Shown one piece after another: positions 23,942-33,400 of a stretch of DNA of 36,356 nucleotides; positions within the stretch are counted from its first letter, which is position 1; each line of letters begins with the position of its first letter. The position numbers and the translations under genes were made by a program. Below the pieces are notes generated by a model, which was not told where the DNA came from, made no database searches, and saw only the letters and a list, made by a program, of their open reading frames with translations. This DNA is from an uncultured Selenomonadaceae bacterium (lineage in GTDB: Bacteria > Bacillota > Negativicutes > Selenomonadales > Selenomonadaceae). The stretch covers positions 1 to 36,356 of the forward strand of contig CAJOHG010000037.1 in the NCBI GenBank assembly GCA_905234395.1. Direction: 5' to 3'.

Positions 23942-24724
23942 ATGGTAACTTTTGATTTCGCGGGAAAAAATTTTGTCGTAGTCGGTGCGTCGAGCGGCAT
24001 CGGTCGGCAAGTTGCAATTGAACTTTCTCAAAGCGGCGCGAACGTTTTGGCACTCGGCAGGAACTTGGAACGCTTGAACGAGCTGAAAAAAAATTCGCCG
24101 ATTAGTTTGATTAAACGTCCGCCAAAAATTTTTACCGAACAGCTTGACGTTACGATTGCGACGGCTGACGATTGGTCAAACGTGCTGGGCAATTTCACGA
24201 GTGCAGTCGGCAGAATCAACGGCGGAGTTTATACGGCGGGCATTTGGGGACTTACGCCGCTGAATTCTTTTGACGAATCACTTGCGCGAAAAATTTTCGA
24301 GACGAGTTTTTGGGGCGCAGTGAACTTTGTACAATCTGCAACGCGGAAAAAATTTTCGGAAGGCGGAGCGTCGTTCGTGCTGATGAGTTCAATCGCGGGC
24401 GACTTCGCGGGCAAAAGTCTGTTCGCATATTCGGCGGCAAAAGCGGCAATTCAAGCGGCAGTAAAATCATTCGCCAAAGAGATCATTCGCGGCAAGCACA
24501 GGATAAATTCAGTGGCACCGGCACTCGTCAAAACTGAAATGATGCAAAACGAAATGTACGCGGCGGCGGCAAGTGAAGAAATGATTTCGCGACATTTGTT
24601 GGGACTCGGAACGGCTCGCGACGTTGCGGGCACGATTTTATTTTTGTTGAGCGACAGAGCGGCTTGGATTACGGGACAAAATTTTTTCGTGGACGGCGGC
24701 TACATCGTCGGCTCCTACACGTAA
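23942..24724 (+). CDS. Short-chain dehydrogenase/reductase (SDR)
   Basis: 260 residues, classical SDR. Cofactor motif GASSGIGRQVA (residues about 15-25), the structural TAGIWG in place of NNAG, catalytic Ser in FVLMSSIAGDF, and YSAAK with the catalytic Tyr and Lys. The end is ITGQNFFVDGGYIVGSYT. It uses NAD(P)H on a sugar acid, polyol or fatty intermediate; given the uxaA-like gene 15 bases upstream, a keto-sugar-acid reductase is the best guess. GGAGAG lies within the stop of the previous gene. A terminator follows, so this ends the transcript. Confidence 0.88.
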   Translation: MVTFDFAGKNFVVVGASSGIGRQVAIELSQSGANVLALGRNLERLNELKKNSPISLIKRPPKIFTEQLDVTIATADDWSNVLGNFTSAVGRINGGVYTAGIWGLTPLNSFDESLARKIFETSFWGAVNFVQSATRKKFSEGGASFVLMSSIAGDFAGKSLFAYSAAKAAIQAAVKSFAKEIIRGKHRINSVAPALVKTEMMQNEMYAAAASEEMISRHLLGLGTARDVAGTILFLLSDRAAWITGQNFFVDGGYIVGSYT

Positions 24725-24744
24725 CGATTCAAACAAAAAAATTA

Positions 24745-24775
24745 ACCGACAAGACATCAGCCTTGCCGGTTTTTA
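24745..24775 (+). terminator. Terminator between SDR and thrC, probably bidirectional
   Basis: ACCG-A-CAAG pairs with CTTG-C-CGGT around ACATCAGC with one inner mismatch, followed by TTTTTA on the plus strand. On the minus strand the hairpin is followed by AATTTTTTT, so thrC transcripts may stop here too. Confidence 0.8.
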
Positions 24776-24788
24776 TTTTGAGCAAAAT

Positions 24789-25829
24789 TCAATGGTCTGA
24801 CTTCAAACCTGCGCCGCACATTGAAATTAACGCATCGGAAACTTTGCCGTGAATGTCGCAATAATTTTTGTAACCGGCATAAACGCCCGCCGTCGTGTGT
24901 TCGCAATAAATTCCTTGGCTTGCGAGTTCTGCGCGGGCAGGAAGAATTTTTTCTTCGGGAATTGTGACCGCTTTGACGCCGTGTTTGTAAATGTATTCGA
25001 GAATTTGTTCACCGTGCATTGGAACGCCGATTGCAATGCCTTCCGCCATTGTCCGTTCGACAGGTTCGACGGAAATATTTTTCGCGCCGCGAGCCATTGC
25101 TTTGACAAACGATTGACAACGTTCGCTCTGCACGATGACGACTTGCGGAAAAGTTTCAATCAAACCTGCGTCAAGCAATTCCTCCAAAGCTTTCATCACG
25201 CCGATAAAAAGCGTTCCGTTGCCGAGCGGCACAAAAATATTTTTCGGCACGCGGTGAAGTTGCTCAAAAGTCTCGTAGATATAAGTTTTGGTGCCTTCGT
25301 AGAAAATCGGGTTGTAAACGTGATTTGCGTAATAAATTCCTTCGCGCGCAACTTTCTCGCGACAAACTTCCGCGCAATGATCTCTGTTGCCTGCGACAAT
25401 GTTAATCTTCGCGCCGTGTGATTCGATCATGCGGATTTTTTTATCGCTCGTGCCTTCGGGAACAAAAATTTCGCAGTCGATGCCTACTCGCCCGCAATAA
25501 GCCGCGACGGAATTGCCCGCATTGCCGCTTGAATCTTGCACAACGGAATCGACGCCGATTGATTTGCAATGAGCAATGAGAATCGCCGCACCTCTGTCTT
25601 TGAACGACAACGTCGGCATGAAATAATCCATCTTGAGCCAAACGTCGTCGTTGAATTTGATAATCGGCGTCATGCCCTCGCCGAGAGTGACTTTGCGCCA
25701 TGAATCGTCGAGGAGCGGCATAAATTTGCGGTAGCGGAAAATGCTCCACGTGTCGCGGTCAATTAAAGCCTCGTCGAATTTCGGCGGCTTGAAACTCAAT
25801 CTCCACAGACCGCCGCGCCAAGGCGACAT
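24789..25829 (-). CDS. thrC: Threonine synthase (PLP-dependent), abnormal N-terminus
   Basis: 346 residues from ATG 25829; the family is usually about 380-400. It converts phosphohomoserine to threonine. Visible: TLGEGMTPIIKF, the PLP lysine in PTLSFKDRGAA, VVQDSSGNAGNSVAAY, the phosphate loop PLGNGTLFIGV, TMAEGIAIGVP and the end GIYCEHTTAGVYAGYK. The usual N-terminal zinc ribbon (CxxC ... CxCGG) is not recognisable: just before GGLWRLSFKPPKF the DNA turns GC-rich. The frame stays open upstream and reads CRWC ... CRFPC, which might be an odd zinc ribbon or chance. No SD precedes 25829, so the start is uncertain and the gene may be 5'-damaged. Confidence 0.85.
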   Translation of the reverse strand: MSPWRGGLWRLSFKPPKFDEALIDRDTWSIFRYRKFMPLLDDSWRKVTLGEGMTPIIKFNDDVWLKMDYFMPTLSFKDRGAAILIAHCKSIGVDSVVQDSSGNAGNSVAAYCGRVGIDCEIFVPEGTSDKKIRMIESHGAKINIVAGNRDHCAEVCREKVAREGIYYANHVYNPIFYEGTKTYIYETFEQLHRVPKNIFVPLGNGTLFIGVMKALEELLDAGLIETFPQVVIVQSERCQSFVKAMARGAKNISVEPVERTMAEGIAIGVPMHGEQILEYIYKHGVKAVTIPEEKILPARAELASQGIYCEHTTAGVYAGYKNYCDIHGKVSDALISMCGAGLKSDH

Positions 25830-25940
25830 CCGGCATGGGAAGCGACAGCGCTGCGGACCCATCGGATGCAAGCACCAACGGCACGGTGCAGTCCACGCGA
25901 ATGCGGCGCGTCCCGCCGGCTGTGGCAGTATTTTGCCGTG
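25811..25940. other. GC-rich patch at the thrC 5' end
   Basis: About 68% G+C by my count over 130 bases, in a window of near 50%, and free of the AAAATTTT-like words common elsewhere. It lies where the thrC zinc ribbon and the thrC/aroA divergent promoters are expected. The minus strand in another frame reads TVPLVLASDGSAALSLPM, loosely like the PVVLASDxSA motif of phage structural proteins. Origin is unknown. Confidence 0.6.
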
Positions 25941-26010
25941 CACGCCGTTGAATCTTTGTGATAAAATGAGTTCGGCAAGCGATTTAAATTTACGGCAAGG
26001 AGAATGTTCA

Positions 26011-27294
26011 ATGAAAAAAATTTTACCGCTGACCGGCGGAATGCGCGGCGACTTTGAAATTCCCGGCGACAAGTCAATTTCGCACCGCAGTATAATTTTG
26101 TCGAGCTTAGGCGATTCAACCGTGGAAGTGTCGAATTTTTTGGCGGGCGCGGATTGTTTGTCGACAGTCGATTGCATGAAGTCACTCGGCGCGAAAATCG
26201 AACGTTCGGGCGAAAAAATTTTAATCACGGGCAACGGACTGCACGGACTTTGCGAACCGGAAAATATTTTGGACGCGGGCAACTCCGGCACGACACTTCG
26301 ATTGCTTTTGGGATTGTGCGCACCGCAAAAATTTTTGACGACATTCACGGGCGACGACTCACTTCGACGACGACCAATGGCACGCGTGATTAAACCGCTC
26401 ACTCAAGCCGGCGCGTCAATCTTCGGGCGCAACTCAAATAAAAATCTGCCGATAACCGTCCTGCCCGCAACAAAACGACTTCGCGGAATAAATTATCAAA
26501 TGCCCGTCGCAAGTGCGCAAGTCAAATCGGCAATGCTGCTCGCGGGACTTTACGCCGATTCGCCGACGACAATCATTGAACCGGCACCGAGTCGAGATCA
26601 TACGGAGAAAATGCTCGCGGCGTTCGGAGCAAGGCTTGAACGTTCAAACAACGCGATAAAAATTTTTCCCGCCGAAAAACTCATTGCGCCCGAAAAAATT
26701 TCAGTGCCCGGCGATATTTCTTCTGCGGCATATTGGCTGGTGCTCGCGACGATTCTTGACGGCTCGGACGTGACGATTAAAAATGTCGGCGTCAACGAAA
26801 CTCGCACGGGAATTTTGGACGTGCTCGGCGATATGGGCGCGAAGATTGAAATTTGCAGCGTGCGGACTTCGGGCGGCGAACGTGCGGCTGATTTACGCGT
26901 CGTAAGCTCGAAACTTCACGGCGTTGAATTCGGCGGCGAAATGATTCCGCGACTGATTGACGAAATTCCCGCGATTGCAGTTGCTGCCGCTTTTGCCGAC
27001 GGCACGACGATTATCCGCGACGTTGGAGAATTGCGCGTTAAAGAGACTGACAGACTTGCGGCGATTGTCGACGAGTTCAACAAAATTTCGCCTGAAACTT
27101 TCAGCGCGACCGGCGACAGCTTGATTGTGCGCGGCGGACGTGAAAAATTTTTTGCGGCGTGCAAAACTCGTGCAGATCATCGAATGGCGATGTCTTTGGC
27201 GATATTCGGTGCGGCGGCAAAAGGCGTTGAACTTGACGACGATTCTTGCGTGAAAATTTCCTACCCGAACTTTTTCGACACGTTGTTGAAGTAG
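26011..27294 (+). CDS. aroA: 3-phosphoshikimate 1-carboxyvinyltransferase (EPSP synthase)
   Basis: 427 residues, full length. Joins PEP to shikimate-3-phosphate in aromatic amino-acid synthesis. PGDKSISHRSIIL (residues about 20-32), GNSGTTLRLLLGL (LDAGNSGTT), the double-arginine GDDSLRRRPMARV, VPGDISSAAYWLV and the late RVKETDRLAAIVDEF and DHRMAMSLAIFG are all present, so the active site appears intact. The alanine of the glyphosate-sensitive NAGTA form is a serine here (NSGTT), as in class II-like enzymes. ATG at 26011 has AAGGAG 8 bases before. It diverges from thrC across the GC-rich patch; other shikimate genes are not adjacent. Confidence 0.96.
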   Translation: MKKILPLTGGMRGDFEIPGDKSISHRSIILSSLGDSTVEVSNFLAGADCLSTVDCMKSLGAKIERSGEKILITGNGLHGLCEPENILDAGNSGTTLRLLLGLCAPQKFLTTFTGDDSLRRRPMARVIKPLTQAGASIFGRNSNKNLPITVLPATKRLRGINYQMPVASAQVKSAMLLAGLYADSPTTIIEPAPSRDHTEKMLAAFGARLERSNNAIKIFPAEKLIAPEKISVPGDISSAAYWLVLATILDGSDVTIKNVGVNETRTGILDVLGDMGAKIEICSVRTSGGERAADLRVVSSKLHGVEFGGEMIPRLIDEIPAIAVAAAFADGTTIIRDVGELRVKETDRLAAIVDEFNKISPETFSATGDSLIVRGGREKFFAACKTRADHRMAMSLAIFGAAAKGVELDDDSCVKISYPNFFDTLLK

Positions 27295-27316
27295 AACGCG
27301 CAATTTGAGATCATCA

Positions 27317-27345
27317 TTGTACAAAATCTTCTGAACTGTTATAAT
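27317..27345 (+). promoter_or_regulatory. Promoter of the giant RTX protein gene
   Basis: TTGTAC, 17 bases, TATAAT with TG just before the -10 (extended -10). Transcription should begin near 27352, leaving a leader of about 55 bases with GGAGG at 27395-27399. Confidence 0.75.
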
Positions 27346-27406
27346 CGGCGGCGACGTTTCAGATTATTTAAGTTTAAAAGGTTTCAAAAGTTTTGGAGGT
27401 TTTTTT

Positions 27407-30400
27407 ATGAACGGTTTCACTTTCGATTTACAGAGATTCGCAACGCAGACAATTTCTGCAAACAAAACTTTTACACTCGACGGCGTGACTTACACGGCAG
27501 TTGACGGTGCGGCAACGCTCAATCTCGACGACGGAAAAATTTCCGGGCTTGCAAAAGGAAAAGTTTCTGCGGTCGTGACAAATGCAACCGATTCGCCGAC
27601 AATTATTTTCGACGCTTCGGACGGCGCATTAACTTTCACTGCGACAAGTGACGGCAAAGTCATTTCGATAACGCCGTACCCGATTGAGTTTATCGGCGGC
27701 GAATTCACTTACAAGGGCAACAAAATTTCCATAAGCGCAGGCTCCGATTTGGCACTTGTCACAAAGCGCGGCGATTTCATTTTGCGCAACCAAAATCATT
27801 TTGAATACGATTCTTCCTATACGTTCACAAGCACCGCTCTGATTTCCGACGGCGAACGCGTTATCAGCGACTTCAGCTTGACCAACGGCACCGATGTTCG
27901 CGAACTGCACTTGGAACAACTCGGCAAGGTCATCAACTATTTCACCGAACAAGGATTTACTCTCGTCAAAGGCTCAAGCGAAGTTCTCAATATCGGCGAC
28001 TACAAATTGACCGCCACCGCTGCCAAAGCCGACGCGGGCTTGAATCTCGATTTGGGCGAAGACGGGATGACTTTTGTCCCGAACACCGGCGACGGCACGC
28101 TTAACGTTGCTCTCAGTCGCGGCGACACGGAAATTTTTTCGGGCGAATTGGAATGCACCAAAGGCACAATCACTTTCGGCTACAACCACGAAGTCACCTT
28201 TGCAAAAGATACGAGCTTCAACTTCACGACGAAAAACAATTCTGTTTTGACGGTGACCGCCAACGACGAGGCAACGACCAATATCGCTTTGACGAACGAC
28301 GGAATTACTTTCACGCCCGGCAACGGCGACGGCGGATTGGATATTTCACTCAGCAAAAAAGGCACGAAAGTTTTTGAAGGCTCGTTGAACATCACCGACG
28401 GCACAATCAATTTCAATCCGACGACGAAACAATTTTCCTTCAGCGACGGCACGAAGATTGCGCTTGGAATTTTTGGTTTGGAATTGGGAATTGAGGTCGT
28501 GGGCAATACGACCGTCGGCGAAGGCAGCGGCGTGAACTTTGGAATTGCGGCGGACGCGAACGGCAACTTAATTTTCACGCCCGATGAAAACGGCGGCTCG
28601 TTTAACATTTCTCTCAAACGGGACGACACGACACTCACTCAAAACAATGACGCCTCCGACGATTCGTTCTTTGAAAACAATGTCACCGTCAACGGCCCGA
28701 TTATGTTCAATCCCGAAACGAAATTGCTCACCTTGAAGGACGGCACGGAAATTTCTCTTGCCTTCGACAACTACACCATGACTGCCACTGCCGACGGCGA
28801 CGCCTCAAGCAAAATTTCTTTGACGGAAGACGGAATTTCTATCATGCCTGAAATCGGCGACGGCAAATTGAATCTCGCGCTGGGCAACAAGAAAGGTTCC
28901 ATGTCCGTTGACGTTGAAATTTTGAGCGGCGGATTCGTCTTCGGAGACAACGGAACTTTAAACGTCGTCAAAGATACCGAACTGCAAATCAAATTCTCCG
29001 ACAATTACATTGTCAATTTCAAGACGACTGACGCGGCGGGCGGCGCAATTTCTATCAACTCCGACGGAATTAATTTCGCGCCCAATTCCGAAGACGGCGG
29101 CTTGCAACTTTCCGTAACCAAAAACGGTGAAACTCGTACTGCCTCGCTCGACGTGACAGGCTCTTTGACTTACAAGCTCGACGGTTCAATCACGCTCGCC
29201 AAAGATACCGTTGTCAAAAATGTTTTCGAAGACGGCAACATCTTGACGATAACCGCAAACACCGACGCTTCCGGCTCAATCATTTTCAATCCGCAAAACG
29301 GTTTGACAATAGAGCCTTCAACAACCGACGCGCTCAACGTTGTCTTGACGACGGGCGATTTGGAAGTCGTCAACATCTCGTCCATTGACGGCTCAATCAA
29401 TTACAGCGGCGGACTTGTCACGGCTTCCGACGGCACTCAAGCTCATCTTTTGGTTTACGGCGAATGGGAAAGTGAATTGCGCACCGACGGCGGCACCGCC
29501 TCACTTGAATTCACGGCGGACAGGACTGTTTACACTGCCAACGAAGGCGCGACTTTTGTACTTGATTATCTCGACGGCTCGACGGTTGAAATCCAAGACG
29601 GCTCCTTCACCGACATTTACGCCACCGAAACTTCAGACGCGATAGAAGTTATCTCCGCCGGCTCGAACTTCAAATGCAACGACGAGGAATTTACTTTCAC
29701 GTTGGAAAAGGCGGGCAGCTACACGCTAAACGGCATGAACGTCACCACGACCGAAGACAACGTTCAAGTTCAACTCAGCAACTACAAAACGATAATTGTT
29801 GACGGAATTTCTTACACGCCGCTTGATAAAAAAGTCACGCTGAAAATCGACGGCGATGTTGCAACGGTCAGCGGCGGCAAAGTCTCTCTGCAAATGGACG
29901 GCTTTAGCGAAGTTTTCAGCTACAACACGACCAAAGGCTCAATCGCTTACGACAGCTCAACGAATAAATTTTCCGTCACGAAAGGCACAAAGACTTACAT
30001 CAAAGGCGGCAAATTCCCCGACCAATTTGTTGCGCAAGGCGATTTTGAAATTAACGTTGAGAAAAATTCCGACGACACGTTTACTTTCACGACGGACGAT
30101 ACGGCGGCTGTCGCTATCCAACGCAAAGGCAAAACCATAATGAGCACGACGATGACTCTCGACGGCTCAATCATTGCCGACCCGACGAACAATCAAATTA
30201 CCGTGCCGAAAGATACGCTCTTGACGATGACGCCGGGCAACGGCATGAAATTGGAGATTAAAGCTCTCGACGACGCGGGCGGCAAATTGTCTTTGGTCAA
30301 AGGCGGAATTCGATTCGCTCCCAATGAAAATGACGGCGCGTTGGAATTAAATTTCATCAATGCCGAACGCAAAGTTCAGCTCGACGTGACCGGCGCATTC

Positions 30401-33400
30401 ACTTACAAAGGTCTCGGCGCACTTTCAGTCGAGGACGGCACTGTTGCAAATTTCAAGTGGGAAGACGGAAACACTCTCAAGATTACGTCAACAGGCTCGA
30501 CCGGCTCAATCGGTCTCGACCCTGACAAAGGCATCAAAATCACTTCCGACGACGAAAACCTCAACATGACTTTTACAACGCCTTCAATGTCAACGGATAT
30601 TTCCGGCGTCAAAGGCACGCTTTACTACAACGCGGGCGATATTTCATTCGACGAGAATTCAAAGCTGACCGCGACGACGACACTCGGCGGACAACCGATT
30701 CTTACGACGCTTGAAACGGTTGGTGGCACGGGACATATTTCTTTCAACACAACAAACGGCGTCCTTTATGCGGCGGACACGGGCGCGCTCAAAGTCACGT
30801 GGTCTCGCGGCGACTTGGAAAGCACTTTCACCGTTAACGAAGGCTCCGTACAAATCGGGCATAATCTCTTCCAAATCGCCGAAGGCTCCGACATTGCAAC
30901 CGACTTGAAAAATTTTGTTCCCGCGTTTTATTTCACGACTGCGGAGGCGGGCAATTACACAATCAACGGGCAGAAAATCACGACTTCGGCGAAAGGTTTG
31001 GCGTTGACGGCGACCGATGATTATATGGTCTTCAAGACGAGCGACGATGTTGTCACCTATGACGGCATGACTTTTGCGGGCAGCGGCAATGTCAGCCTCA
31101 CGCCCGATGAAGTTTTCCTCGGCGCAGGAGTTGTCGCGAACGGCTTCGGCGAAGGCAATTCGTTTGTCTTGACGGAAGTCGGCACCGTCACTGCTGATGA
31201 AAAAATTTTTGAGCTCAACGGTCGCACTTACGTTAAGGACGGCGAGGAAGTCGAAGTTCCGCTTAAAGTCACGGTCACGGGCGCGGAAGACGGTTTCATT
31301 TTCAGCCGCACATTGACGCAAGAGAGCGAAGAGGCTATCGAGGCTGATCCTCCGCTGGTCGGCTCAGTCTTCACGGAAAAATTTATTTCGCACGGAGACA
31401 GCTCCTATCGCACGGTGACCGATCCAATCGGTTTGGAAGAAGTCATCGGCATTTCGGACGGCGCGACGATTATGGGCGGAGCAAGTCTCGACGGCGAACC
31501 GACTTATAATTATTTTGACATTGTGACGGACACGACGGGCACATTCACAATCGGCGAACGAGCTTACGTCATCAGCGCGGGCACGAGTCTCGGCACCAAA
31601 TTGACGGCGCATTTCGACGAGGAAGGTCAAGCTTATGCTCGCGGCGTCAAAGATTTGAACGGCACTGTAAGCGGCGACTTCTCCGCGCACTCGTTTGAAG
31701 TCAACGGCAGCTCGTCAATGCAAGTTTTCGGCGATACGGACGTTTCAATCGTTGCGGACACCGGCGGCTTTGAAATTCTCGGACTCGATGCGGGCGCGAA
31801 GTTGTTGGTTTCGGCGGCAGGTACTTACAACGTCAACTCAACCGAAATTGCGGCGAACATGCCCGGTTTCATTGTCGGCACGGCGGACGGCTCTGCGCAA
31901 CTTTATCCCTTGCCTTCAATACTTGCAGATTTTATGTTGCATAAAACGGAAGCAGGTTATCCGCAAATGGCGGCTCTTGCTTTCCATCCCGACGAAGCAA
32001 ATCCCGACGCTCCGACAAATTATTATTCGGCTGAACAGTGGACGACGACCTCGACCGACAACTTGCAACTTAGCGCGATACATTATTCGCCGGAAAATCC
32101 AACGGGCAAATGGGTTATTCTCGTTCACGGTTACGGCAAAATCGGCGCGGCAATGAATTCGTTTGCCGAATCTTATCTTGATCAGGGCATGGACGTTTTA
32201 ATCATTGACCAACGTGCCGCAGGGGATTCCGAAGGCGATTGGCTGACAATGGGCGTTGCCGAAGCAAATGATTTGGCGATTTGGACGCAAGAAATTGCAA
32301 AGACAAATGCCAACGCACAAATTACATTGCACGGCGTATCAATGGGCGCGGCAACCGTCATGCTCGCTGCGGCTCTTCCCAAAACTGCGAACGTTTCCGG
32401 AATTATCGAGGATTGCGGCTACGGCAATATCGCTGACGTGTTCGCGGCTTTGATGTATGGTTACGGCTCCAATTTCGGAGTGAGCGGCGTCGACTTTTAC
32501 GAATTGTTTGGTGATGTCGGTGAAGTCGCCAAAATATTGGACGGCGGTTATAATGTTGCCGACGCGGCCCCGATTGATTCCATTGGTGCAGTAACTGTTC
32601 CTTCGCTGTTCATTCACGGTGCGGACGACAGTGCCATTCCGAGCACGAATGCCGATGCGCTTTATGAGGCAAGCGGCGCAAGCAATAAAACTAAATTGAT
32701 AATCGAAGGCGCGGATCACGCCAAAAGCGTTGAAATTGACAGCGAGGCTTATTTCACGGCGGTCAGAAACTTAATCGCGTCTTCAACTTCGGAAATTGGC
32801 GCGTCGATTGTTTCTGATGTCAACAACAAACTTTTGCGCGGAACGATTTACAACGACACGATAACCACCTCCGGCACAACCGTCACGATTCAAGCTCTCG
32901 GCGGCGACGATTATATTTTCAACAACGTGGACAGCTCTTTGGTTGCGGCTGAATTGGGCAATTCAATCGACGCGGGCGACGGCAACGATACGATTTACAG
33001 CTACCACAGCTACAACCCGACACTTTTGGGCGGCGAAGGCGATGATTCAATCGTCGTGGAGAAAGGACATCTCTCATACATTGACGGCGGCGCGGGCAAC
33101 GATACAATTATCGGAACAAGTCAAGAAGGCGGCTGGGGCATGGGCAACTCCGCGACAGTTCTCGGCGGCGAAGGCGACGACTTCATAAATCCAATCTACT
33201 CCGCCAATGCCTCAATCGACGGCGGCGAAGGCAACGACACAATCTTTGCAAACGGCGAGAACGCAACCATTGACGGCGGCGCGGGCAACAACTTAATTCG
33301 CTTGACGGACGCGGAAGGCGGCGTTACAGGAAAATTTGTCGTCTTTAATGGCGACACGACTGTCGAAAGTTTCAACACGGGCTTTGGCGAAGGCTCCGAC

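Noticed and set aside
25830..26402. Upstream extension of the thrC frame to 26402
   Set aside because: It is antisense to aroA and its sequence is unlike any threonine synthase; only the stretch up to about 25830-25940 is debatable.
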